From NCBI RefSeq assembly GCF_900115115.1, contig NZ_FOVI01000007.1:62001-126000 (forward strand): DNA of 64,000 nt, given 5' to 3'. The translations under genes were made by a program, and so were the position numbers. The notes beneath the pieces are model-generated. The model saw only the letters and a program-made list of their open reading frames with translations, had not been told where the DNA came from and ran no database searches. Positions 45,657 to 53,932 of the stretch are shown here, piece after piece; position 1 is the first letter of the stretch; each line of letters begins with the position of its first letter. Source of the DNA: Paenimyroides ummariense (lineage in GTDB: Bacteria > Bacteroidota > Bacteroidia > Flavobacteriales > Flavobacteriaceae).

Positions 45657-46874
45657 TTATAGATAGATCATTGCCTGAAGTGTTACAATGTCTCGTTTTG
45701 TTGCTCCGAAGTCTTCGTGCGAATATTCTAAGGTAAGTTTTGAATTGTTTCCGTTTAAGTAGATGTTTGTTCCAACATTAAAAATATTTCTATTGTCGTC
45801 TATAGCATCATAACTGTTCAAAGAAACCGATGTATAAGGTTGTAATTTTGTTTTTTTACCGATAGTTGCCGGAATTAAATATCCAACATGACCATACGTC
45901 ATACTGCCCGTTCCGTAAGCGTTGTACAGATAGTTTGTTCCGTAATCGTTGTTTTGATACGTTGCATAAGCCGTTAAAGCAGCACCGTTTTCGCCAATTG
46001 GCGCATCATAAAATGCATCAACAGCAAAAATGTTTACGTTTTCGCCTTTAACTTCATTGTTTTCAAGAATTGCAGCTCCCGATGGATGCGTAAAAAATCC
46101 GGCTCCCACATTGAATACTTTTTTTGCACCAAGATAAGTTCCTACTTTATAAGGCAAAAAGTTCGATTCCATATCCAAGAAATTATATTCGAAATAACCG
46201 GCGTATGTTTTACCTGCATCTTTAGATCCCAATAATTTTCTTCCACCATAAACCGCTTGATTTGCGACAGCTTCGCGAGCATCTAAACTATTGGTAATTG
46301 CATCGTTAATTGAAACGCGGTAATGAAATTTTCCAAATTCACCTTTTGCGTAAAATCCTAAATGACGTGCAAATTGATCAGACAAACCCAACGTAGCCCA
46401 AGACTGTCGGTTATTATCCATTGTCAAAAAGTTTAATGTACCCTGATTGTTTAAACGCGAAATTCCGTTGTAGTAATGTAATCCGCCACCTAAATGATGC
46501 GTTTTAGCTATTTTGTATTGTGCCGTTACATCGTGAAGAAAAAATTGTGAGCCTTCGCCAGTTCCTGTAGGTGTAAGATTATTGGCGTTTAAACTGTTTA
46601 AACCCAAGTGGGTAAGAATTAAAAAATCGTCGCTAATTTGGGCATATAAAATTAAACGGGCTCTGCGCAAATTAAAGTTTGTTTTACTTTGATCTTCGGC
46701 AACACTGTTATTATGTGATGCCTGAACCTGCGCCCAAGTTATCAGCCTGAAATAGCTGTTTCCTTCTTCGTTCAATTTCACTTTTAAACCACCGTTGTAA
46801 TCTGGTGCAGCTTGTGAAAACATTTGAGAAGAAAATAAAGCTAGGGCAAATCCTAATAAAATCTTTCTTTTCAT
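45657..46874 (-). CDS. Outer-membrane porin
   Basis: The protein is 405 aa with a signal peptide (MKRKILLGFALALFSSQMFSQ) and alternating beta strands ending in YSHEDFGATKRDIVTLQAMIYL, a membrane-barrel C-terminus. RRARLILYAQISDDFLILTHLG resembles phosphate-selective OprP-like porins. It probably admits small anions across the outer membrane, with the MFS carrier 27 bp downstream in the same operon. Confidence 0.85.
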   Translation of the reverse strand: MKRKILLGFALALFSSQMFSQAAPDYNGGLKVKLNEEGNSYFRLITWAQVQASHNNSVAEDQSKTNFNLRRARLILYAQISDDFLILTHLGLNSLNANNLTPTGTGEGSQFFLHDVTAQYKIAKTHHLGGGLHYYNGISRLNNQGTLNFLTMDNNRQSWATLGLSDQFARHLGFYAKGEFGKFHYRVSINDAITNSLDAREAVANQAVYGGRKLLGSKDAGKTYAGYFEYNFLDMESNFLPYKVGTYLGAKKVFNVGAGFFTHPSGAAILENNEVKGENVNIFAVDAFYDAPIGENGAALTAYATYQNNDYGTNYLYNAYGTGSMTYGHVGYLIPATIGKKTKLQPYTSVSLNSYDAIDDNRNIFNVGTNIYLNGNNSKLTLEYSHEDFGATKRDIVTLQAMIYL

Positions 46875-46980
46875 AATAAAAAGCTTATACTGTTGTTTGG
46901 TTTGTTTTGTGTGCAGTACGAACTTCTTATTTTTTTTAGATTTGATAAAAAATAGTATATATAACTGTTAAATTTATATA

Positions 46981-47400
46981 TTAATCTTTAAAACGCTCCC
47001 ATTTTATCAGCATAAACTTATCGCCCAATTCAGTAACAATTACACCAGATCCTTTCACATTTTTAGGATCGCTGAAATACTTACTTAATTCACTGGAATT
47101 TAATATTTTATAAGTAGGATGATATTCTGAATTATACGGACGTTTTATGTTATATTTCTTTACCCAGTTCATGATTGTAACGTGCGAAATCCCTAAAATT
47201 CGTTCTATCTCGCGATACGTTAAACCTTCTAAATACAATTGCAAGGCTTTGTTCACATAATAATCATCAATCTGCTTTCCAAGCTTATTTACAGTAAAAA
47301 AATAGTTGCACTTTTTACACTTAAAACGCTGACGTTCGTTAACAATACCTGCCTTTACAAAACTATTTGAACCACAATTTGGGCATGAACTTTGTTTCAT
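46981..47400 (-). CDS. Zinc-ribbon/HTH protein, InsA-like, possible domesticated transposase regulator
   Basis: The protein is 139 aa. An N-terminal zinc ribbon (CPNCGSNSF, then CKKCNYFF; four Cys) is followed by a helix-turn-helix (LEGLTYREIERILGISHVT, IMNWVKKYN) as in the InsA protein of IS1. The last 50 residues (YFSDPKNVKGSGVIVTELGD, KFMLIKWERFKD) have no DDE catalytic core. No inverted repeats or InsB frame flank it. It sits directly upstream of the porin gene, so it may be a domesticated regulator of the carboxylate block. Confidence 0.78.
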   Translation of the reverse strand: MKQSSCPNCGSNSFVKAGIVNERQRFKCKKCNYFFTVNKLGKQIDDYYVNKALQLYLEGLTYREIERILGISHVTIMNWVKKYNIKRPYNSEYHPTYKILNSSELSKYFSDPKNVKGSGVIVTELGDKFMLIKWERFKD

Positions 47401-47647
47401 ATATATTATTTTAGCATAAATATATTAAATTAGCACAATATATAAAAATGAAATAAAAATTATTTATAAAAACAAAATAAAAAAAACAGATATTATAAAT
47501 TTTTAAATGATATTTTACATTTATTTCAATAAAAAACAGATAATTATTGATGGGTATAATATTAAAAGACTATATATAAAGTTCGATTATATAATATTAA
47601 GGTTGATTCTTTAACTTTAACCACTTTACAACCAAACGAACGTGTTT
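47401..47647. other. AT-rich spacer with TTAGCA direct repeats
   Basis: This 247-bp region upstream of the zinc-ribbon gene has two TTAGCA copies at 47411 and 47430, 19 bp apart and each followed by an AT run. That is a candidate operator for the gene's product. Otherwise it is very AT-rich with no gene recognised. Confidence 0.35.
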
Positions 47648-47977
47648 TTATCTCCTTACCAAAACCGTAAAAAAAGTACGGTTAACCATTTCGTTTGTTT
47701 TGCTGGAAACTTGTTCGGTTTGTGAAATACTTTCTATGATTTTGAAATGATTTTTCTGTAATAAATCTTCTGCATCTTTTAAACTGTATAGGTTGAAGCC
47801 AAAAGGTGTAAAAGGGAGTTTTTCCATAAACGATTTATCTGCGAAAGTTAATGCGAAAATACCGTTTGGTTTCAAAACCCGATGAATTTCATTTAAAAGC
47901 GAATCTGGTTTTTGCCAGAAATAGAGTGTATTGACTGTGAAAATCTTATCGAAGCCTGCATCATCAAAAAAAATAAA
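47648..47977 (-). pseudogene. 5'-truncated class I SAM methyltransferase
   Basis: The open frame runs from just after an in-frame stop at 47980 and encodes DDAGFDKIFTVNTLYFWQKP, then LLNEIHRVLKPNGIFALTF and a C-terminal half (LYSLKDAEDLLQKNHFKIIE). This is the end of a UbiE-like methyltransferase after its SAM-binding glycine loop, which is missing. It is a gene fragment. Confidence 0.78.
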
Positions 47978-48056
47978 TTACATTTTATGATTTATACGCA
48001 TTTAATGAATCCTGTGAAAAGAAAAATTAAAAGTCAGTTATATAATTTGTGAAACT

Positions 48057-48974
48057 TTACCCCAACAAAAACTCCACAACAAAATACCAACCGGCAATAG
48101 TTATAAACGATAGCGGAATTCCGTAACCAACCATCATATTGCTTAATTCGGGTTTTAAGCCGTGGGTTGATGCGAGTATTGCTCCGGTAATCATGGGCGC
48201 CATGGCAGCTTCAATGATACAAACTTTGGTTGCTAAATCGGTTTTTCCCAATAAAAAATAGAACAAAGCTAAAATCACAAATGGAAGTATAATTAGCTGG
48301 AAAGATAATCCTAATATCAAAAATTTAAAGTGCTTGCCATAAGTTTTAAATTTTAGTTGATATCCAACTGAAATTAATGCTACTGGCGATATGGTTGCCG
48401 ATAATTGCTTAAAAGTGGTACTTAACGCATCCGGGAAATCAATTTGAAATAAAACCATTGTCAATCCGACTAAAAATGCCAATAAAGGAGGGAAGCGGAA
48501 CATTTTTTTTAGGATCGATTCGCCTGTTCCTTTTTGGTTGGAATACATGGTTGCTACCAAAACTCCTACGGTTGAAAGTACTACGAATGTTCCCGGTAAA
48601 TCAACAATTATTAATGTGTTTAAACCTTCTTCACCATATAAAGCCTGAATGATCGGAATTCCTACAAAAGATGTATTTCCCAATCCCGAGGTTATGATTA
48701 AACAGCCTGTAAGTTTTTTTGACCAGTTATAAATCTTACCCAGAAAATTAAATAGTAAAAACGATAAACCAAAAGCAATCCAAGCTACAGATGCCGGTAA
48801 AAGTAAATCCCAACTTAATTTTATTTTGGGCAAATAATGTAATGCCATTGCCGGCAATGCTACAAATAATATGTATTGATTCAGTACGGTTGCGGTATTT
48901 TTTGGAAAGTTTTTTATGCGCTGTATAGCGATACCAATAAATAAACAAAGAAAAAGTAGAATGATACTTGACAT
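48057..48974 (-). CDS. AEC-family auxin-efflux-like transporter
   Basis: The protein is 305 aa with about ten membrane helices. It has SGLGNTSFVGIPIIQALYG, near the break of helix 4, and VCIIEAAMAPMITGAILA, typical of the AEC family. In bacteria these carry organic acids such as malate or malonate; the substrate is unknown. It is preceded by rimO in the same direction, with a terminator between. Confidence 0.9.
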   Translation of the reverse strand: MSSIILLFLCLFIGIAIQRIKNFPKNTATVLNQYILFVALPAMALHYLPKIKLSWDLLLPASVAWIAFGLSFLLFNFLGKIYNWSKKLTGCLIITSGLGNTSFVGIPIIQALYGEEGLNTLIIVDLPGTFVVLSTVGVLVATMYSNQKGTGESILKKMFRFPPLLAFLVGLTMVLFQIDFPDALSTTFKQLSATISPVALISVGYQLKFKTYGKHFKFLILGLSFQLIILPFVILALFYFLLGKTDLATKVCIIEAAMAPMITGAILASTHGLKPELSNMMVGYGIPLSFITIAGWYFVVEFLLG

Positions 48975-48990
48975 AGTTTTAAATCAATAA

Positions 48991-49016
48991 AAAACCGAAA
49001 GATGCACTTTCGGTTT
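48991..49016. terminator. Terminator between rimO and the AEC gene
   Basis: AAAACCGAAAG pairs with CTTTCGGTTTT around a 4-base loop. The stem is perfect and symmetrical, so it works in both directions. Confidence 0.88.
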
Positions 49017-49021
49017 TGTTT

Positions 49022-50338
49022 TTATTTAGATACAGGTGTACCGTATAAATCAAATTCAGTGGCGTCATAAATTTCAATATCTACAAATTCGCCTGTTTTT
49101 AGGTAATATTTTGATGCATCAATTAGTACTTCGTTATCAACATCGGGTGAATCAAATTCGGTTCTTGCAATAAAATTGTTTCCTTCTTTTCTGTCGATAA
49201 TGCAACGGAATGTTTTTCCAATTTTCTCTTGATTTAAATCCCATGAAATCTGAGCCTGAATGTCCATAATTTCGTTTGCACGATCTTGTTTAACATCGGC
49301 AGGTACATCGTCTTCTAACAAATAAGCGTGCGTGTTTTCTTCGTGCGAGTATGTAAAACAACCTAAACGCTCAAAACGCATTTCTTTTACCCAGTTTTTA
49401 AGAATTTCGAAATCTTCTTGGGTTTCACCAGGATATCCTACAATTAAAGTTGTGCGAATGGTGATTCCTGGAACTGCCGCTCTAAAATCTTTTAAAAGCT
49501 GCGTGGTTTTTGCATAAGTTGTTCCGCGACGCATTGATTTTAAAACGTTGTCTGCAATATGCTGTAACGGAATATCGATGTAATTACAGATTTTTGGCTC
49601 GCGTTTCATCAATTCCAAAACATCCATCGGAAATCCGGTAGGGAAGGCGTAGTGTAAACGAATCCACTCTATTCCATCAACCTTTACAAGGTTTTCAAGC
49701 AATTCTGCAAGGTTACGTTTTTTGTACAGATCTAACCCATAATAGGTTAAATCTTGCGCAATTAAAATCAACTCTTTTACACCGTCTTTTGCCAAATTTT
49801 CTGCTTCTTTAACCAATTTTTCAATTGGTTGTGAAGCATGTTTTCCGCGCATTAATGGTATTGCACAAAACGAACACGGACGATCACATCCTTCAGAAAT
49901 CTTGAGATAAGCGTAATTTTTAGGTGTCGTAGTTAAACGTTCGCCTAATAATTCGTGCTTATAGTCGGCACCTAATGCTTTTAAAAGTAAAGGTAATTCG
50001 GTGGTTCCAAAATACTGATCCACATCTGGAATCTCTGCCTCTAAATCTGGTTTGTATCGTTCAGATAAACATCCGGTTACAAAAATTTTATCCACTAAAC
50101 CTTGTTCTTTTCTGTCTACATAATCTAAAATCGTGTTTACAGATTCTTCCTTTGCATTGTTAATAAAACCACAGGTGTTAATTACCACGATATTTGCTTC
50201 GTTATTGGCAGCTTCGTGGGTAACATCTTTACCGCTTGCCTTTAACTGTCCCATTAAAACTTCACTGTCGTAAACATTTTTAGAACATCCAAGGGTAACA
50301 ACGTTGATTTTATTTTTCTTTAAAGATTTAGTTCTCAT
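49022..50338 (-). CDS. rimO: Ribosomal protein S12 methylthiotransferase RimO
   Basis: The protein is 438 aa. The N-terminal UPF0004 domain has VVTLGCSKNVYDSEVLM and VINTCGFINNAKEESVN. The radical-SAM domain has the CxxxCxxC loop in GCDRPCSFCAIPLMRG, and the C-terminus is a TRAM domain. It binds two [4Fe-4S] clusters and adds a methylthio group to S12 Asp88. Confidence 0.96.
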   Translation of the reverse strand: MRTKSLKKNKINVVTLGCSKNVYDSEVLMGQLKASGKDVTHEAANNEANIVVINTCGFINNAKEESVNTILDYVDRKEQGLVDKIFVTGCLSERYKPDLEAEIPDVDQYFGTTELPLLLKALGADYKHELLGERLTTTPKNYAYLKISEGCDRPCSFCAIPLMRGKHASQPIEKLVKEAENLAKDGVKELILIAQDLTYYGLDLYKKRNLAELLENLVKVDGIEWIRLHYAFPTGFPMDVLELMKREPKICNYIDIPLQHIADNVLKSMRRGTTYAKTTQLLKDFRAAVPGITIRTTLIVGYPGETQEDFEILKNWVKEMRFERLGCFTYSHEENTHAYLLEDDVPADVKQDRANEIMDIQAQISWDLNQEKIGKTFRCIIDRKEGNNFIARTEFDSPDVDNEVLIDASKYYLKTGEFVDIEIYDATEFDLYGTPVSK

Positions 50339-50357
50339 AGATTTAAAATTGAGGATG

Positions 50358-50365
50358 CAAAATTA
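50358..50365 (-). promoter_or_regulatory. Candidate -7 element for rimO
   Basis: The minus strand reads TAATTTTG, matching TAnnTTTG, 20 bases before the ATG. No -33 TTG was seen. Confidence 0.4.
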
Positions 50366-50392
50366 CGTTTTTAATTTCTATTAAAACGTTAA

Positions 50393-51238
50393 TTACAGTT
50401 TAAAAATACCGCCTACCGCAAATATCCCTTGATTAAATGTAAAATGATGCGACGCATAGGCATTATTGTTTAAGATAATCGGAGCTTTTGTAATATCGAT
50501 ATAACCAAATTTCCACTCATACTGAATAAAAAAGTGCTTAAGAAAGGTAGCATTTACACCAGCTTTTGCAGAAACACCCCAGCCGGCAACTTTAAAATCG
50601 TCGTGACGTTCACGCCCTAAAACGGTTGCGTTTGTTTTTGGATATAAAACTCCTGCGCCCACACCAACCAATCCGTTAAACTGAATTTTATCGGTATTTG
50701 TAATACCTAAATATTTGGAGAAATCTTTGTGGCGCGCAATTTCTGCATTTACATAATTTAAACCATCGGTATGTTCAAACATTAAAAAATCTTCGGTCAA
50801 TTTGGTTTTTCCGTTTGGAAGCACTTCACCATAAGTACCTTCGTTTGGGTAAGTACCTGTAACAGTTGCTTCTTGGTTTTGTGTCATTACGTATTTCATG
50901 TGATCAACACCAATAGAAACACTATAATTATCTGAGATGAAATATCCCACACGCAAATTAGTCTGCGGAATGGTCATTTTTGTCGGGTTTATATAATCTA
51001 CGTGCCAGCCTTTTGGTTTGTCGTGTGCAGTAGCATCTTTCACGGTAAAATCAAAATCGTCTCCTTTAAAATGAATGTCAGAATTTGAATAATAACCGCG
51101 GTTTCCGCCCCAGTAAACAAATATTTTTCCTTTGTTGGTTGATGTATAAGGGTTTGTGGTAACTTCCTGCCCAAAAGAAGAATGCACATTAATTAAAGTT
51201 AAACCGCTTAACAAAAGCAGTTTGTGTAGCGTTTTCAT
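50393..51238 (-). CDS. Outer-membrane beta-barrel protein of unknown function
   Basis: The protein is 281 aa from the ATG at 51238 (MKTLHKLLLLSGLTLINVHSSFGQ signal peptide). Alternating strands run throughout, with MTIPQTNLRVGYFISDNYSVSIG and a closing HHFTFNQGIFAVGGIFKL. It is a probable small barrel, function unknown. A -7 element (TATCTTTG on the minus strand) is just upstream. Confidence 0.78.
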   Translation of the reverse strand: MKTLHKLLLLSGLTLINVHSSFGQEVTTNPYTSTNKGKIFVYWGGNRGYYSNSDIHFKGDDFDFTVKDATAHDKPKGWHVDYINPTKMTIPQTNLRVGYFISDNYSVSIGVDHMKYVMTQNQEATVTGTYPNEGTYGEVLPNGKTKLTEDFLMFEHTDGLNYVNAEIARHKDFSKYLGITNTDKIQFNGLVGVGAGVLYPKTNATVLGRERHDDFKVAGWGVSAKAGVNATFLKHFFIQYEWKFGYIDITKAPIILNNNAYASHHFTFNQGIFAVGGIFKL

Positions 51239-51257
51239 TATTACTAAATTTTGCATG

Positions 51258-51265
51258 CAAAGATA
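51258..51265 (-). promoter_or_regulatory. Candidate -7 element
   Basis: TATCTTTG on the minus strand lies 19 bases before the ATG at 51238. Immediately upstream is the terminator of the preceding gene, so the promoter starts just past it. Confidence 0.45.
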
Positions 51266-51273
51266 TTATAAAA

Positions 51274-51304
51274 AAAGTCCTTACTGTGTGGAAGTAAGGA
51301 CTTT
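51274..51304 (-). terminator. Terminator after the FadL-like gene
   Basis: AAAGTCCTTAC pairs with GTAAGGACTTT. The minus strand carries a run of seven T residues after it. Confidence 0.85.
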
Positions 51305-51324
51305 ATTTTATGGACATCTGCTTT

Positions 51325-52854
51325 TTAAAAGCTCGCCGTATAGGTTAAACTGATGTTGTGGTTTTTAGATTGAATATCTGCAACACCATTTGTACCCGAA
51401 CTAATGATGTTTTGTTGTGAATCTTGTTGCCAGAACTGATAACCAAGATCAATACGCGATGCACCAAAACTATAACCCAAACCGCCACTGTAGCTTGTTA
51501 AATCACCAATAATTTGTTTGTTTTTGTACGGACTATCGGCAAAACGGTAACCTGCACGTAAACTAACTCGGTCAATACGGTATTCACCACCAATTCTAAA
51601 TTCGTTGGTAGCTGTCATCATGTTTTGGTAGTAATTGTTTGTGCTGCTGTAATTGGCACCGCTTGCGCTGTACTCGGTAGTGCTGTAATCTTTACGAATA
51701 TAATCAACACTTAATAAGCCTTTGGTCCCAAAAACATACGCTAAACTTCCAGAAATTGATCCCGGGTTTTTAACCGAATATTTATTGTACAAGGTTACAA
51801 GGTTAGGGTTGATGTTGTAGTTTTCAACAGCTCCGTCTTGTAAAATGTTGGTTTGAAGACTTTGCGAAAATTCATCTTGCAGACTCATCCATGTTGGTGA
51901 TTGATACGATGCTCCGATTCTTAATTCTTCGGTAGCTTTAAAAATACCACCTACATTAAACGAAAATCCCGATCCGTAAGTATAGGTCTGATTATTGAAT
52001 AATAATTTCTGATATCCGTCTGCAACTGCTGATCGATTCTCTTCATAAATTGCCGATGATGTTAAATAATCAATAAAATGTACATTTAAATTCGCACCTA
52101 AATACAGTTTTTTATTGATATCAAAACCAACATTTCCTGTAAGCTGATTATTAAAACCGGTTACATAAGTTTCGTTTTCCTGATAAAAATTGCTTCCGGC
52201 ACCATTAAGGCTATAGTTTGTACCGTTATCATTAATTAAATAACCTTGATACGCCAGCATTGCTTGTTGCGCAGAAAAACCGTTTTGAATGCTATTTAGA
52301 TAGTCATATAAATCAGTAATTGATTCGCCTTCTCTTGTTTGAACATAATCTAAAGGAATGCTTCCGCCGTTATTTCCAAAATTAGCATGATCTAAAAAGT
52401 AATTTGTAACCGATTCATTGCTCATTCCGCTGCTGAAATATCGATCATTAAAACGTGCATTAGAATTATAACTTAAACCAATGGTTACTTTTTTAAGTGC
52501 CTGATCCTGATTTTTAGAATCGATTACAAACACAGCTCCGAAATTAGACAGGTTCAAATCACTTTCTTTTGCGGTAGATGATGATCCGTTAAAAAGAGAA
52601 TTATTTTTCTGAATTTGAACATTTCCCGTAAAACTGAAATTGTTGTAATTGAACAATGCCGATCCCGCCGGGTTGATCTGTAAGGCTGAAACATCGCCAC
52701 CCAAAGCTCCGAAAGCTCCACCCATGGCGTTAAATCGAGCCGATCCGTTTACTTGTTGTGTACCAATTCTAACAGCATCCGCAGGGTTAAATTCTTGTGC
52801 CTGAGTTTGTAAAAATCCGCAAACAGCAAGCAGTGGTAAATATATTTTTTTCAT
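51325..52854 (-). CDS. OmpP1/FadL/TodX-family outer-membrane transporter
   Basis: The protein is 509 aa with a signal peptide (MKKIYLPLLAVCGFLQTQAQ). The conserved N-terminal plug segment is NGSARFNAMGGAFGALGGDV and LQINPAGSALFNYN. It ends with a barrel signature (NISLTYTASF). The family carries fatty acids and other hydrophobic substrates across the outer membrane; Bacteroidota members are often called hemin receptor. Confidence 0.9.
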   Translation of the reverse strand: MKKIYLPLLAVCGFLQTQAQEFNPADAVRIGTQQVNGSARFNAMGGAFGALGGDVSALQINPAGSALFNYNNFSFTGNVQIQKNNSLFNGSSSTAKESDLNLSNFGAVFVIDSKNQDQALKKVTIGLSYNSNARFNDRYFSSGMSNESVTNYFLDHANFGNNGGSIPLDYVQTREGESITDLYDYLNSIQNGFSAQQAMLAYQGYLINDNGTNYSLNGAGSNFYQENETYVTGFNNQLTGNVGFDINKKLYLGANLNVHFIDYLTSSAIYEENRSAVADGYQKLLFNNQTYTYGSGFSFNVGGIFKATEELRIGASYQSPTWMSLQDEFSQSLQTNILQDGAVENYNINPNLVTLYNKYSVKNPGSISGSLAYVFGTKGLLSVDYIRKDYSTTEYSASGANYSSTNNYYQNMMTATNEFRIGGEYRIDRVSLRAGYRFADSPYKNKQIIGDLTSYSGGLGYSFGASRIDLGYQFWQQDSQQNIISSGTNGVADIQSKNHNISLTYTASF

Positions 52855-52891
52855 ACTGTATCGTTAAATCTTATAAAATAGTTATCGTTAA

Positions 52892-53833
52892 TTATCTTCT
52901 TCCGCCACCGCCGCCAGAACGCATTCCACCGCTCATACTTCCGCCACCACGAGATCCTCCAAAACTTCCACCACTGTTCATTCTGGTGTTAGACGATGGT
53001 GTGTAGGTTGGTCTGTTCATGCTTCTGTTCGTGTTTCTGTCCATACGCGTATTGGTATTGGTGCGTGTATTGGTGTTGAATCGGTTGTTTCTAATAGTTC
53101 GGTTATCGTCAAAAGAAGTAGTGCGGGTGTTACGCATCATTTGCTGATTGGTCGATATTCTGGTTAAAGACGAATTGGCTCTCGCAAAAGTTCTGTTAGT
53201 AGCATTCAGGTTTCTGCTGCTGTTTAAAGACGATCCTCTTAAACTACGAGTATTGTTAGCAACCATACGATTTCCGTTAGCAGCAGCCATTTGGCGAGAT
53301 GTTAACGAACGGTAACTGTTGCTTCTTGAAATGTTTCGGTAACCGTTGTAACCCCAACCCCAGCCACCGCCGTAGTAAGGATAACCCCAGCCGCCCCAGC
53401 CATAGTAAGGATAGCCCCAGCCACCCCAGCCGCCGCCCCAGCCCCAGCCAAAGCCGTAACCAAATCCCATGCCCCAGCCCCAATTATTCCAACCCCAGTA
53501 CGGGTTACCCCAGCCCCAGTTGTCATAATGGTAAACTAATTGCGTTTCAGATGTAGTATCGCCCCAACCGCCGTTTTGTTGGTTGTAGTTTGATGTATAA
53601 TTGTCGACATCGGTAAAATAAGCATCGGTTTCTTCTGCTTTTTCCTTGAAGTATTCCTGATAGTAAGCTCCATTTTCATGTGTATCCTCTACAACAATCT
53701 TGCTGTTGTTGTAAATTCCGTCAACATCGTAAGGCTTTTGGTTCAAGCCCGAACAAGCCGTAAGAAGCAGTCCCGAAGAAGTTACAAGACAAAAACGTAT
53801 TAAATTCGATCTCTTAAAGATATTAGGTAGCAT
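52892..53833 (-). CDS. Gly/Trp-rich lipoprotein
   Basis: The protein is 313 aa. The lipoprotein signal ends LLLTAC (Cys27). A 60-residue Trp/Gly/Tyr-rich repeat (about 105-165: GWGNPYWGWNNWGWGMGFGY and GGWGYPYYGGGWGWG) is followed by a Ser/Asn/Arg-rich middle and a Gly/Ser-rich tail ending GGGGGRR. It is probably surface-exposed and flexible. Relatives beside proS in flavobacteria have sometimes been labelled prolyl-tRNA synthetase by name transfer; this protein has no synthetase features. Confidence 0.85.
   Translation of the reverse strand: MLPNIFKRSNLIRFCLVTSSGLLLTACSGLNQKPYDVDGIYNNSKIVVEDTHENGAYYQEYFKEKAEETDAYFTDVDNYTSNYNQQNGGWGDTTSETQLVYHYDNWGWGNPYWGWNNWGWGMGFGYGFGWGWGGGWGGWGYPYYGWGGWGYPYYGGGWGWGYNGYRNISRSNSYRSLTSRQMAAANGNRMVANNTRSLRGSSLNSSRNLNATNRTFARANSSLTRISTNQQMMRNTRTTSFDDNRTIRNNRFNTNTRTNTNTRMDRNTNRSMNRPTYTPSSNTRMNSGGSFGGSRGGGSMSGGMRSGGGGGRR
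53340..53530 (-). repeat. Low-complexity Trp/Gly/Tyr codon repeats
   Basis: Imperfect repeats of the type CCCCAGCC (plus strand) encode the WGW/GYPYYG core of the lipoprotein. Such DNA can change length by slippage. Confidence 0.75.
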
Positions 53834-53850
53834 ATTTAAAGTTTTTATTG

Positions 53851-53878
53851 TTGAACATTACAAATTTAAGTAGATTTG
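53851..53878 (+). promoter_or_regulatory. Complete Bacteroidetes-type promoter for proS
   Basis: TTG at 53851-53853, a 17-base spacer and TAGATTTG at 53871-53878 match the -33/-7 consensus TTG-N17-23-TAnnTTTG. The site is 54 bases before the proS ATG. Confidence 0.65.
53861..53868 (-). promoter_or_regulatory. Candidate -7 element for the Gly/Trp-rich lipoprotein
   Basis: The minus strand reads TAAATTTG, 27 bases before the ATG at 53833. It lies inside the spacer of the proS promoter, so the two promoters may compete. Confidence 0.45.
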
Positions 53879-53932
53879 TACCAAATAATTTGTTAATATT
53901 ATCTAATCAAAATATATACCAATATACTAAAA

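Noticed and set aside
46981..47400. Active IS1 element
   Set aside because: There is no InsB transposase frame, no terminal inverted repeats and no target duplication visible around the InsA-like gene.
53302..53526. Gly/Ala- and Leu/Gly-rich alternative frames opposite and within the Trp/Gly lipoprotein
   Set aside because: They arise from the repetitive codons of the real gene, which has a lipoprotein signal and a full-length frame.
53340..53530. Short repeated DNA resembling a CRISPR array
   Set aside because: The units are imperfect, lack uniform spacers and are explained by Trp/Gly/Tyr codons.
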